A stretch of 64,000 nucleotides of DNA from Datisca glomerata (taxonomy: Eukaryota; Streptophyta; Magnoliopsida; Cucurbitales; Datiscaceae), in assembly GCA_003255025.1 (NCBI GenBank), contig QANY01000011.1:2338123-2402122 (forward strand), read 5' to 3'. A model generated the notes under the pieces. It made no database searches, was not told the DNA's origin, and saw only the letters and a list, made by a program, of their open reading frames with translations. How positions within the stretch are numbered: position 1 is the stretch's first letter; the number at the start of each line of letters is the position of its first letter. A program made the translations under genes and the position numbers. Positions 1 through 11,829 of this stretch are shown here, piece after piece.

Positions 1-91
1 AGCCTCAAAGCACGGAACTAAAGGGGAACCTTTAGTCCCACAATTGGCCCTCAAAGCCTAAACTAAAGAGGAGTTCTCTACTCCTAACTAA

Positions 92-1545
92 ATGATAATA
101 CTTAGGTCCATCAGACACAACTATCAATCTGCCATGGTCAACCAATTTGACCTATTCACGATTTTTCAGCACTTTGATGCCCAATTAATGAATCAATCAA
201 ATACAAAATATAGAAAATCACCTCCCTATCTTCACAAAAAACCAAGTATGAATCTCTTTCATATTGATCTCCCATTTTCTCATTTGAAAAATCCTGCTGA
301 AATAGCAAAGGCACATTTTCTTCTTGATTTTCACTTTGTCCCTGGTCACAGAGACAAAAATCTCAGTTTCTATAGAGACATTCCTTTAGAAACTACATCT
401 ATAAATATCAGCCCAATCAAGGAGAAGGAAAGATCATCTATTACTCCTTTTACATTCTCAAAATTCTAATGTTGGAGGAATGGAAGGCCCATCCTTCAGG
501 TCTAAAAAATCTTTTGAATAAAAAATAATATAATTATTTTGACTACATTGATGTCTGGCACACAATTTTTCTACATCAAGATAGTACTTTTACCACTCAT
601 GGTTTTTAAATTTCGACAAGAATTTTAAAAACAATTTTCCAAAATGGTTTTTAAGGTGGTGGTCCATTCACGATCCTCTCTTAGAACTTTTCCCAATCGA
701 TCTACAGCAGAGTTTTGATTTATTCTTAAAATACTATAAGGCCTCACTAATTGAGGCTTCTTTTCCTCAACTACTTTGCTTTGTAAATAAATTTAAATTA
801 CCATGAATTCTCAAGTGGCAATACATAATAGAAGATGAAGTTCTCACCAGACAATACTATGTGAAATGGTAGAACAAGTTCAATACCCATAAAATAAATG
901 CATCCATCAACCAAGAGTTTGCAAACAATCACCCAAGCCTAAAATTGGTCAATCCATTTACCCAGGCTCCATTAAAAATAAATGAACCTACTAGCGTAGA
1001 ACCACAGTCAAAATCATCTAGTTCATCCAAAGAATCCAGACATAAATCAAAATCCGAATCAAGACCCTCCTCAAAGGGTAAATCCAAAGCCACAAAACCA
1101 AAATCTAAATCAAACTAGGAATTGGTCCAAAAATTGCTTCTCCTGCTAGAAGACAATGAAAATTCTAACTCTGGATCTTTAGTTAAGTCAAATCACCCAA
1201 TAAAACCAAAAATACAGAATGGCCAAAGATCCAAGACTCTTCATCAACAATTGACAGACAAATAGAATTTGAAAGGTCGCGTCTTACCTCAATGGGCCCA
1301 TGCTGCATTTCAGGATTCACAAGATCCATTCGATAGTACCAATTTAAGCAGTGATGAAAAAAAATCAAAAGTTGAATATTTTTCCTTTGGAAAAATGCCA
1401 ATGTCAAATAACAATCAAGACGTAAACAATGGAGATCTGAGATAGCAATTATCAAAGAAAATAGTGGCAGCCACAATGACTTTCTACAAATCATGACAAG
1501 CACGAAGATCAAGATTTCAATTTTCAAGATTCTTTGTAATTTGTC
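92..1545 (+). pseudogene. Degraded caulimovirid-like (endogenous pararetrovirus) coding remnant
   Basis: An open stretch of 125 codons begins at 92. Downstream, recognisable coding text continues in shifting frames with many stops. At about 855-890 one frame reads RQYYVKW, a stop, then NKFN. After it comes a Ser/Lys-rich tail (about 990-1120) rich in SKS/KSK runs. This layout, followed by a TATA-bearing promoter and a pyrimidine-rich leader, resembles an endogenous petuvirus- or florendovirus-like Caulimoviridae copy. The assignment rests on pattern memory of these families, and no protease or reverse transcriptase is visible here to confirm it. The copy is clearly dead, with premature stops and frameshifts throughout. 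It could instead be an unrelated retroelement reading frame. Confidence 0.4.
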
Positions 1546-1689
1546 ATTTTGTAATCATTATACTAGTGGCGAATAATTAGGCAACTATTTATGTTTTTTA
1601 CTATTCTTAATCAAAAGAAAATAAAAGTAGAAATGTAAAATGGTTTTACCTTTGTAGAATATAAAAATTCAGGTAAGTGATGGGTTCCC

Positions 1690-1900
1690 GGTGAACTCCA
1701 ATTTGTTTGGCTATAAATAGGTAGTCTTCTCCCATTTGTGATCGAGAACTCATTTTATAACTTTTACTATTTGAGAGCTAAAACCTATTTTGTGAAATAA
1801 TGCTTTCTTCTTCTTCTCCTCTTTTGTAAATCTTTTCTTCTTTTTTCTTCAACATAAATTAGTGAGTGGGAGCACTAATTTATTGTTGCTAATAAACGTT
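1690..1900 (+). promoter_or_regulatory. Probable pararetrovirus-type promoter and CT-rich leader
   Basis: A TATA box (tataaat, 1712-1718) lies about 150 bp after the degraded coding remnant. About 85-130 bp downstream is a TTC/CTT-rich leader (about 1803-1850). The layout matches a full-length-transcript promoter of an integrated pararetrovirus. Activity cannot be judged from sequence. Confidence 0.4.
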
Positions 1901-1959
1901 GTTTGTGTAAGCATTTAATCTTACACCAAAATACAATTTTTGTAATAACTGTTTGTTCA

Positions 1960-2620
1960 TACAGTTTTTACTGTTTATCTTCTTGCATCTTAATGCCCCT
2001 CTTTAAATCGGTTGAAGCTTCTAAGACTTGTGTATACAATCGGTTAGGTGGATCCACTTTTAAAGTTTGGTGTGGTTTTGACCAATTTGTGATTGATTTG
2101 AATATGAATAGTTGCAGTTGCAAGAGGTGGGATCTCTCTGGTATCCCTTGTATGCACTCTATTCAGTGCATCTATTTCATGGAAAAGTCATCATAGGATT
2201 ATTTCCATCAATATTTCCACTCTGAAATGATTTTGAGAACCTATGAGAATTTAATTCAGCCTTGTAGTGGACCAAAATTATGGCCCAAGATCAGTGGGCT
2301 GACTAACCTTGACCACCCATTGCCTCTGATTGCAAAGAGGCAGCTTGGTAGGCCGAAAAACAAAGAAAAAAGAGTAATGATGAGGCTGCTTCAACATCAA
2401 ATAGATTGATAAGGTGTAACTGTACGTTAACCTATAGTAGGTGCAAATAATTTGGCCATAATAATAGAACATGCAGGGGAGCACATGTGGCTTCTAAACG
2501 CAATCAGCCTACCTCAAGTAATCAGCCTGCCTCAAGCAATCAATCTACATCTCCGAGGTTGAAGGGAAAAGCCTTCAAAAGGGAAAAAAAACCTTGGGAG
2601 AGCCACTTATAAATTTATGA
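1960..2620 (+). pseudogene. Mutator-like (MuDR) transposase C-terminal remnant with SWIM zinc finger
   Basis: MuDR transposases of plant MULEs carry a catalytic core followed by a SWIM zinc finger and often a zinc knuckle. Here only the C-terminal part survives. The frame from about 1990 has the FKVW...FVIDLN lead-in and then C-x-C (NSCSCKRWDL) with IPCMH about 10 residues on, the SWIM CxC...CxH pattern (about 2107-2160). A stop interrupts the frame at about 2194. The text resumes in a second stretch (2227-2409) that ends in a basic GRPKNKEKR motif, followed after frame breaks by a possible zinc-knuckle C...C...H...C near 2410-2480. The catalytic domain is missing upstream, where the pararetrovirus-like sequence lies. 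The element may have inserted into, or recombined with, that sequence. Confidence 0.72.
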
Positions 2621-3049
2621 GATTCTGAGTATCTTTTTTAGCAACTTAAATATGATTCACTTATGGAGTCATTTGGTAATTTCATTTCCTCAATGGTGGT
2701 TGTTTTTGTTAGTATTGCGAAGTTTCAATCTGGTTGGTGAAATTATTCTTGACTATTTTTTTAGTGCAAGTATAACTAATTTTCTTATGATAAATGCTAT
2801 TTAATGGGTGAATCTTTATGCCTATTATGCTTTTTGTGGCTTTTTACTACTTTATTCTAGAATGTCAGAAATTGAGGAAACGTGATTGCTGTTTTAAGAT
2901 TTCTATGGAATGATTTTCGGTGTGTTTATTTAGCTCTACGGTCTTGGAATTATTCTTAGAGCATGTGCTCTATCAAATAATTATGGTTTTGAGTTATATT
3001 TTAATATTATTGCTAGATGCCTATTACTGAAGTAAGGGGAAGTCAAGAA

Positions 3050-3345
3050 ACTAGATCAAGTATTGTCGGGGTCGGTAGAGGTGCTATCAGGGTTGTCGGG
3101 GCTGGTGGAGGTGCTGTCTGGGATGGTGGAGGTGCTGTCTAGGATGGTGGAGGTGCTATCGGGGCTGTCAGAGCTGGTAGAGGCACTGTCAGGGCTGGTA
3201 AAGGTGCTTTCGGGGCTGCTAAAGGTGCTATCGGGGTTGTCGGAGCTAATAAAGGTGTTGTCAGGGCTCGTAGAAATGCAATCGGGGCTGGTAGGGGTGT
3301 TTTGGGGAAGGTAGAGGTAGTATAGGTGCATTTGGAGCTCAAAGA
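3050..3345 (+). repeat. G-rich minisatellite (21-bp units with 9-bp insertions), Gly-rich coding origin
   Basis: About eleven imperfect 21-bp units of the type ggtggaggtgctgtcnggg(c/a)t occur, some extended by 9 bp. Read forward they encode Gly-Arg-Gly-Ala-rich repeats, consistent with an expanded C-terminal tail of the transposase upstream. The long Ser/Pro/Asp/Thr frame on the opposite strand is an antisense shadow. Confidence 0.8.
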
Positions 3346-3377
3346 GGTGTTGTCAGAGGCCGTAGAGGTGTTATTGC

Positions 3378-3560
3378 AGCTAGTAGAGCAGCTGACTCAT
3401 AGAGGTGCTATTGTAGCAAGTAGAGCAGCTGGCTCATAGAGGTGCTATTGCAACTAGTAGAGCAGCTGGCTCATAGAGGTGCTATTACAGCTAGTAGAGC
3501 AGCTGGCTCATAGAGGTGCTATCACAACTAGTAGAGTAGCTGGCTCATAAAGGTATTGTT
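3378..3560 (+). repeat. 37-bp tandem repeat, about five copies
   Basis: Units start at 3378, 3415, 3452, 3489 and 3526, each beginning a(g/a)c(t/a)agtagag and containing agctggctcatagaggtg. It directly follows the 21-bp minisatellite and shares the 'agaggtgctat' core, so it probably grew from the same Gly-rich coding tail. Confidence 0.85.
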
Positions 3561-3705
3561 AGAGGCTGTAAAGGTGCTATTGCAGCTCGCTAATATGGAT
3601 GTACATGTATTTTTTATGTTGTCTAATACTTTAGCAGGGAAAGTATATGAAACTAGATATATTGGAAGATTGTATAATATGCTTGAATTTTTTGAGACTT
3701 TTTAT

Positions 3706-3835
3706 CAGGTTTATGAGTATCGAAACAGTAATAATATATTACATTTAACAGGTTTATGAGTATCAAAACAATTATATTGTATTTAACAGGTTTATGAGTT
3801 TTGAAATAATTATATTATATTACATTTAACATGTT
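3706..3835 (+). repeat. Three-copy degenerate tandem repeat (about 45 bp)
   Basis: The phrase 'aggtttatgagt' followed by an AT-rich tract and 'tacatttaac' or 'gtatttaac' occurs three times in succession. No coding potential is seen. Confidence 0.65.
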
Positions 3836-4990
3836 ATATAAGCAAAAGTACAAACCATGCATACATTAATCTCTTACATTGCCAACATCAATGCAATAAC
3901 GATTCACGAAAAAATATTAATTAGCCACACGTTCTCTATTTTATTGTGATACATTTCATTTTTTTCCTTAGCTATTTTCATATTTTTGTTAAGACTTCAA
4001 TTTTCTTCCTCGATTAGCTAGATTTTTTTCATAAGCACTTCATTTTCTTGCTCCGATAACTTCAAATTTTTCCTAAGCACCACATTCATTATAATTTCAT
4101 ATTCATCAATTTCCTGTTTCATAGAAAATAAAATATGAATTCAATATAATAAATAGTAAAAAAAATGTTAGAATGGAATAAAATATCACTGAATATCTTG
4201 AGCGTCCATAAAACTTTCTCCCAGGGTTTTTATTCATTTTCGATGTCATAATCAAAGCAGTAACCCTGCAATAACACACTTGTCTAACATGATAAGGGAC
4301 AAGTTGGCTATAAGCACTTGATCCCGATCGACTTCAACGAGACATTTGTTAGGATTAAAGTCCTTCAGGCTTCCTGCTAGAATTGAGAATAAACATACAT
4401 GTAAGAGCTCTCTTCCTGTTAATCTCTTATTAGCTTCTGTAAAACCTATAGTTTGAAATGGAAAATTAACAAAGGCAAATTAACACAAGGGAGAGGGGAA
4501 GTACATAAATTCAGTCTTGACTTGATCTATTCAAACCGTTCACTAACCTTTGAGAGAAACGAGGGAGAGAGAAAGTATATGAATTCAGCCTTGGCCCGAT
4601 CTATTTGAACAGATTTACAGGAAAAAAATGGAATCATTAAAATCGATCTATTCTGTTTAGTTAACGAATGGATCGATTCAAACCTGCTTCGAGGAGAAAC
4701 GAACCTGCTTCAGAGGAAGACAAGCTTGCATGTAAGAAGAAGCGATCAAAGCAAAGAAAATCGAAGAATCGAAGCTTCGTTGCTTCGTTGCTTCGTTGAA
4801 CACCAAAAAACGTCGAGAGAGATGAAACAGACTTTAATGGAGATCGAGAGAGATGAGGAATAAGGGAGAGAGAAAGTAACTTCTCTAATAAAGAGAGAGA
4901 AAGTAACTTTTTTAATGAAGAGAGAGAAATAGTTAAAAGTAAAAATGTTTAATATATGAGTTGGAAAGACAAGACAAAATAATATTTTAA
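3836..4990. other. No gene recognised
   Basis: This is AT-rich sequence with GA-rich patches near 4485-4580 and 4840-4930 (repeated gagagagaaag). A tandem cttcgttg triplication lies near 4774-4798. No domain, exon or RNA gene could be supported. Confidence 0.5.
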
Positions 4991-4999
4991 TAGATGATC

Positions 5000-5205
5000 G
5001 TGGATTTATGGGTCTCATGATTGTCACGTCATCACTTAACATGTCACGTTAGTGTGCCCGTTAAACTTAGTTAATGAAGAGTGATAGAAATACCATATTG
5101 AGACGTTAAGTAAGTTATGATGATCAAATATAGACTTTTTAAACTACGATGAGCATATTGAAAACTGATGTAAACTACAATGATCAAATTAGTAATTTTC
5201 TCTGA
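5000..5205 (-). repeat. Probable right terminal repeat of a Mutator-like element
   Basis: Read on the minus strand from about 5205, the sequence goes from an 'attactaatttgatcattgtag' style start through several 'gatcat' and 'aaact' phrases to 'gacgtgacaatcatgagacc' near 5030-5010. This style of text is typical of plant MULE terminal repeats. It lies downstream of the MuDR remnant and may be the end of the same element. No matching left terminus was found, so the assignment is tentative. Confidence 0.35.
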
Positions 5206-5671
5206 ACTTTAATATCTGAGCAAATCTCTCTTGGACTCTATGTTTGGTCAAACTGATGGAAAAGAAGAATTGAGTTATTGGTTTCATTTTTCGAGTGTGC
5301 TCACACGCTCGAGGTTTTTGTTGACAATTTGAAGAATAGAGTAAGACCTTAAGGTTTTGGTTCTTATGCATTAAAATGTTTTTCTTTATCCGTCTTCATG
5401 GTTGTTTCTTGACTTTTTTAAGACCTAAATTTTTCATTGACAAAAATTTGGTGATTGTGGTTAGATGATTTTAGGTTTATGTGACATAACTATGGTCAAA
5501 TGTGGGATAGATGAGAAGTTACAATGTGTGGTAAAGTGTGGGTGATGAGAAGTCATGCTACCGTGTTGTCGTACATGAGTTTAAGTTTTTAACTTCATTA
5601 GTTGTTTGCTGTAGAGTTTAATTTATTTTAGTGACTTTAACTATGAGTGAAGATGATGTGGTTATAGTATA
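5206..5671. other. No gene recognised
   Basis: No coding, RNA or mobile-element signature could be supported in this AT-rich stretch. Confidence 0.5.
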
Positions 5672-5861
5672 TTATTTACTCCGAGTTAAATGTGAGTTTA
5701 TATGATGTCACTTTAGCAGTTGTTAAATGTGGATTTAGTTGATTGTTATTAGTTTTAGTATTTACTGCGAGTTAAATGTGAGTTTATATGATGTCACTTT
5801 AGTAGTTGTTAAATGTGGATTTGTTGGCTGTGGATTTAGTTGATTGTTATTAGTTTTACTT
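5672..5861 (+). repeat. 88-bp tandem duplication
   Basis: The text from 'atttactccgagttaaatg' at about 5672 recurs from about 5759 with few differences. The second copy has a small internal expansion (an extra 'tttgttggctgtgga'). It is non-coding. Confidence 0.85.
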
Positions 5862-8640
5862 TAGTTAAGTGATCTTCACAATTAATACACATTTATTTTT
5901 ATACAAGATATTTATATTTACATAGAGGATCTCCATAAGTTTATAGATTCTTTGACTCGGCTTGGATGAAGGATGGACTCTTGATCATAAAAGGAAATCT
6001 ACTTTTTTCTGCTTCAAAAACCTTTCTTTTTTTGGTATGCCGCTCCACGAGCAAGTTCGAAGATGCGATTCGCATAGGTCCACTTTTCTTTTTAAGATAG
6101 CAATGTAGCAATTTGTTCGCTGAGTGATCCAGCTAGCCAAATCACACTAATGCAATTCATTCACCCTATTATCCTATCGAGTAATTCCAACTCTTAGTAA
6201 TACTAGGGCTAGGGCGACTCATTCTATTCTCTCTAACGTCAGGTGGATGAAGCGTCTAGCGTAGGAGGTGCGTCGAATCACTGAAAGGCCTTGGTGATTC
6301 TCCAATTTGATAATATGAGGATAGAAAATCGCAGTGATTCTAAACTTGCTAAACAAGAGAGATGTGAGAAGCATGTTATACTATAATCTAACTCCAAAAG
6401 ATCAACATAAATCCTAGTGAATTGACCACTTTCTAAGAGGTAAGTTATTAATTAGCATAAAATTATATTAAGTAGATAAATAGCCATTTTTAATTAGTGT
6501 AACTTAAATAATTTGTGAGTTATCTAAAATACACTTTATTGTAATTTATATTCAGATTTTGTATTATTTAATTAATAAATTAAATAGTAACGTCATCAAT
6601 TCTCTCATATTTGTAGGAGTAATTATAGAGGTTGTGAATGATTTTATTTTTTAATTTAATTCCAAATATTACCATTCATATTTATAGGAGATTAATCTTA
6701 TCTGAAAACTAAACCATCAAATTTCTAAATTTTAAAAATCTTACTTGATTTATCATTATTTCATTAAAGAAATCCAATACTCTTGAATGTTAAAAACACG
6801 TAACTAACTGATATTTAAAAAAAATGTAAAAAAAAATTATAAAATGGCGTGTAGTAATAAAAAGTTTAATTAACAAATAATAATATTTTACTTTAACGAT
6901 ATGCAATAAAACATGTGTACAGGTTCATATTTAAAATCTCATACAAAAATATTTAATGTTATCTCTGGTATGTAAATACATAGTAAATTTAGGGTAGTTA
7001 TGAAAGTTATTGGTGATTGAATATTTTAAATTTAATTTTTAATATTTGATTTGTTGATATGAATCCTTAAATTTAATCTCATTCTTCCCTTTCATCAATG
7101 TTTGAATTTTAATGATTTGTTCACTCCATTATCAGATGTTCTATTTCTCTATCTTCCAAATTTGTATGTGTATTCCTTGCTTAATTGCCTTTCTTTTTGT
7201 TTAAGAGAAAAAATTATCTTTACTTTCATCATAACCATCTGGAATAATATGTAATCATTTGCATTAATGGTATTAAATGTAAATAAAATCAGAAGTAGCT
7301 ATGATCTTCAATAAAAACGTTAATACAATATTATTTGATTGTTAATGTATTTGTTAGCGTTTATATCATATCTTGAATAAACGTTAATATCATATTATGA
7401 GTTAACACTCTTAATATGATATCATATACTGAATAAATATTAATATCATCTTAAATAAACGTTAATACAATATTCTGCGTCATCTTAAATAATGTTAATA
7501 TATTATCTTATAGTTAATATATTGCTTATGTTACATTTAATATAAATATTATTTATAAATTTATAATAACAAAACGTTCACTCAATATGAGATTCATATT
7601 TAATTCATAAAAATTATCATAACCACACATGTTTAAAGCAGTTACTGTATTTAAATTTGAAAACATAATTAAAAAATCTGAATAGAAACATGAGATAATG
7701 ACGTTGTTGTAGACAAATCATAAAAATTAAAAATTAAATTAAATAGAAATAGTCATTTATCTATTTCATCTTTTTTTAGACTAAATCCTAACTTACTACT
7801 GTGAAAGTGACATATCTTTATCATTTTCTCAAAGATCAACCAAACCTAGCCCAACTACTTAAACAACCTAGAGGCTTGGCCTGGTCTAAAGGAAGAAGAA
7901 AGAGACCTTGTAGAGAAGCATGTATGAGAGGTAGTCTATAGACTCAAGTAATCAGCTCGGTGAAAACTGACCCCGTATTTCATGTGAGCCAATTGACTTG
8001 GATTAGACCAAACCGACCTAGATAAAATTATATTTAAAATGTAATAATTGACATTGTGACTTTTATAAAGGAAAACACAATAGGTCTTTTCAACTGACTA
8101 TAACTTTAACAAAGTTCAAGGCCACGACAACCACGATTCGTTACGTAACTTTCATTATATTCAATTTTCATGACAAAAAATGTGACGCCCGGCCTAGTGC
8201 ATGTATTTTTATTTTATTTCATTAATTTAATTCATTATTGACCCGCATATGAAATGTCAACAATATACGTACACTCTGTTAGAATTTAATAATAGGTCAT
8301 CAAACATTTCAATTACAAAATTACCTAACATGCAACGCACGTGAGAAACATCTAGTATATAAAAAATGACATGCTTAGAAGAATCATTTTCAGACAACTT
8401 TGTTCATGTATTTTTTTTAAAAAAAATCATATAACACCCATTAAGAGTACATGTATCACCCTGTTGTTAGTTGATATTAGTCTTAAATAAAATAATTTAT
8501 GAAATCTCATTTATATTTACTCTCCATTAACTTTGAGAAAAAATTAATATCCAATAATGTATGTCATTCAAAAAGAATTACTACTCATGGAGATTGATGG
8601 ATTGTTTTTGAATTTTCAAATTCAATTAATAATTTAAATA
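5862..8640. other. AT-rich intergenic DNA, no gene recognised
   Basis: Long AT-rich sequence. Between about 7280 and 7520 the phrase 'ataaacgttaata' and close variants recur several times in a loose repeat. Near 8330-8360, 'catgcaacgcacgtgagaaac...ctagtatat' resembles the GC-poor termini seen on some plant DNA transposons (compare 37250-37295 on the other strand). No gene could be supported. Confidence 0.5.
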
Positions 8641-8645
8641 GTTTC

Positions 8646-8706
<61 letters not shown>
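8646..8706 (+). repeat. (AAT)n microsatellite, about 20 units
   Basis: An uninterrupted trinucleotide run spans 61 bp. Confidence 0.98.
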
Positions 8707-8707
<1 letters not shown>

Positions 8708-9129
8708 CAACTACAACAATTATTAATAAAATAATAATAACTCATTTTGTAACAGTAGTATACATATATACTCTATACAAGCTACAATCTATTTCTAATT
8801 CATAATATCCATAATTTTAATATATAAATATAAATAGAAAAATAATTATGGATAATTTATCCACATATTAATTGTATAATCTCTAAAATGATAATTCAAT
8901 TATATAGTTATCTCCCTGGTGATTTTTAATTGTAGTTTTATCAATTAATATGTGTAAGTGTGCGCGCCGATATATAAGTTATGTATAAAAAGGTGAGCTG
9001 ATAAAACACAGATATATAAGATATGTATAAAAATTTGAGATGATAAATAATAAAATAATAATAAAAAAATAATTTTATCGGTTAATATATATTTAAATAT
9101 ATGTGTGCAAGGAACACGTGCTAAATCTA

Positions 9130-10625
9130 ATTGGTACACCTTAATAGTATTTTCATGATTATCTTAATCCTGAGGTGTATACGTAGCTTGACTGTGCAAT
9201 CTTTGATATGTCAAATGAGTGAGTTCGAATTAGCGGGCAATACCTCAGCTGTTGGGATTGTAATTTAATTAAGTTGGAGTTACGTAATTCACAGATATGA
9301 AAATTCATGATTGGATTGCTAAAGCAACTTATCACCTTATGCTTTATAGATGGGTGTGTTAATAAATTAACATGGCCAGGTATTCAATGAATTGATTCAT
9401 TGATTAAGACTTGTGAATTGTACAATTCACTATTATGTTTTTCTTATTCACAGTCAATAAATGAGTTAAGGAAATAACAACAAGATGGGTAAAATGATAA
9501 TTTTATATTTTAATCTTGTTACTGATATTCATGATGGGTATTGTGTTAAAATATTGTGTGGACTGTGAAAAAAAGGGTTTATTTACACCAACAGAAAATG
9601 TAGCGCACATGAATCGAGAGTTGATTCAGCATCGAACCTATAGGGAGTCGTACGATGTTAGGATTAAATAGGTCAGGAATTGATGGAGAAAAATTCACCA
9701 GGTATTTGAATCTTTAGATTTGTTCATGTGGGTCCATCTGGTCTCAAAAATAGCTCATGAGAACAGGAATAGAAAAACGAAGTAAATTTGATCAAAATAT
9801 GTTTTGGTGTCAAGGCATATTTCCTATACCGATATGTGATGGATGATATCACTTAATTAGTTAAGTATGATTATATGTATTCAAATTAATTAGTTTTTTT
9901 TATAATTATAAGATAATTAGTAAATAAAAATAAATTAATTAATTAATTGATAGTGATCAATTAAATCTGTCAATTGGATTGATAAATTTCGATACAACTC
10001 TAATACTATGGAGATATGCTGATTTTTGGCAATTTGAATATATGGGGGTGAATTTTCAAAATTTTAAAATATATGGATATATTTGTAAATATCAAAAATT
10101 AGATTTTATAAATATCTAATAGTAATTTGATTGCAGAGAGAGAGAGAGATATAGATCTCATATCAGATATAGAGAAAAAGAGTTTTCTCCCCTCCCTATT
10201 GATTGCCACCGATTGAGAAAGCATTGAAGGAAAAATATTTATTTTTTCCTTCAATCATTTTGAGAGCCCACACTCAAATTTTTATACAAAATTCTCATGA
10301 GATATATTTCTAAGATTAACGGGTGGTTGTTAGTGGGTAAAATTCGTAAAACAATCTTGGAGTTCAAGTGTGTGATTCAGATCCCGAAGCTTGAAGAACG
10401 CTCGAAGGAATTCCGCCAGTTCCAAAATTCTCCGATAAAAAATATAGGTGAAAAATTATTTCTAACCTTATCTTCTCATTTAATATCGTATATGCATAAT
10501 CGCACGTTATTTAGTTTTAAATTATTTAATTCGATTAAATAAGTTAATTGAAAAAAAACTTGATATTTCGTCCACGAACCGTTTATGGTTCAAACTTATT
10601 TTTCAGTTAATTTTAAAACCTACCA
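9130..10625 (+). mobile_element. Truncated copia LTR of family A, forward orientation
   Basis: The sequence matches, in reverse complement, the LTRs of the copia element at 17692-26809. Shared landmarks include 'cttaatcctgaggtg' (near 9165), 'gatctttgatatgtcaaa', 'gattcacagatatg', 'agagcccacactcaa' (near 10263) and the terminal 'ttaattttaaaacc' (near 10610). The first several hundred bases of the LTR are absent and no internal retrotransposon region follows, so it is a broken LTR fragment. A GA microsatellite (10136-10150) lies within it. The short open frame near 10297-10542 is simply LTR sequence. Confidence 0.75.
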
Positions 10626-10959
10626 ATCCCACCATCGTCTTTTTCTTCTTCTTCCGTTACCAGAGCACTAAGGAAAATCGTTCATTTTCGGCACGATATC
10701 CCCCGACCGACAAACTCAGGTACCCATTCTTCCATTTTTTTTACGCAGAAAAGACTTAGAGTTTTGTTACTCTTTCTTTTGTTCTTCTTACTAGAAATTG
10801 GGGGAAATTGTCTTAAGGTTTAAAAATCGGGATCTTTTCTGTTATGAGGTTAGGAGAAAATCTTCTAAGGCTATATTGTCCATCCTGGTGATTATAACCT
10901 TCTGCATGTTTGGATTGTTTATTATTTGTGATAGATGCTTATGATAACCATATGAATAT

Positions 10960-11195
10960 ATTGGCTACTTGAAGGGTTCAAGTAGCTGTTAAGGACTACT
11001 TGAACCTTTGAAGTAGTCATTTTGACTACAACAGTAAGTATTTGAAAAGTACAATTAGATATTTATAACTACTTGAACCCCTCTAGTAGCCATTTTATTG
11101 TAGTAGTAAGTAATACATTAAACAAACGAATACTTAAAGGGTTCAAATAGTTGTATCTGACTACTTGAACCCTTCAAGTAATATTAAACTTCATA
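10960..11195 (+). repeat. Palindromic 'actacttgaa' repeat cluster, left part
   Basis: Three loose units occur. Each contains 'tacttgaagggttcaagtag' or a variant and its partner 'ctacttgaacccttcaagta', both near-palindromic. It is the left flank of the broken GRF zinc-finger gene. The larger array of the same motif lies at 11830-12480. Confidence 0.8.
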
Positions 11196-11289
11196 TAAAT
11201 ATCTAATATAACAGGTTTTCGTATTTGCCTAGAAGGACATAATATGCTCCTATAAGTATTTCTGCAGGATGTCAAGTTCTACTGCCAAT

Positions 11290-11610
11290 GGTTTTACACA
11301 ATAATAGAATATGTACTTGCGGAAGAAGGGCTGCTGTAAAGATATCACTGTCAAATCGAAACAAAAATAGATGATATTATTGTTGCGAGTAGAACATATA
11401 TGGATACTTTAGTTGGTGCAACCCCTCTTGATGAAATAAATTAAGTTAGTAGCGATGACAATGATTATAAGGAACTTAAGGATGAACTTAAACACATGGA
11501 TATTAGGATACAAGCATTGGAGATTATGTCAGACACTTTGAAAAAAAATCCATGTTTACATTATATGTTTAGCGTTTATACTTGTGGTAATCATTTGTAG
11601 TTTAGCTTAG
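11290..11610 (+). pseudogene. Broken GRF-type zinc-finger small-protein gene
   Basis: GRF-type zinc-finger proteins in plants are small: an N-terminal finger of the C-x-C-G-(R/K)...N-P-G-R-x-F-x-x-C type, then a coiled coil and often a C-terminal membrane segment. Here one frame (about 11312-11374) reads CTCGRRAAVKISLSNRNKNR then a stop, matching the start of the finger. A second frame (about 11391-11600) reads on through one stop into VSSDDNDYKELKDELKHMD and a heptad-like RIQALEIMSDTLKK coiled-coil segment, ending at a stop near 11600. The conserved NPGR is NKNR here. The expected FxxC half of the finger is disrupted and there is at least one frameshift plus two stops. It sits between two blocks of the palindromic repeat. 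Confidence 0.5.
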
Positions 11611-11829
11611 TAAAACTTTGTTTTAGCTTGTTTAATTGCTTTAGATGATGTGTAATAGATACAAGCTTTGAAGAGTATATCAGACACTTTGTATATATTT
11701 TATGAATCTATTTTGTATGTATATTGTATGAATATTGGATGAGTTTTGTATAGATATTGTATCTATTTTTATCCCCTTAAGTAGTTGTTTGTTTCGGTTA
11801 GTAAGCAAACTATTGCAAATTACATATAT

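Noticed and set aside
3056..3342. Ser/Pro/Asp/Thr-repeat proteins on the minus strand
   Set aside because: They are antisense readings of the G-rich minisatellite and have no independent coding support.
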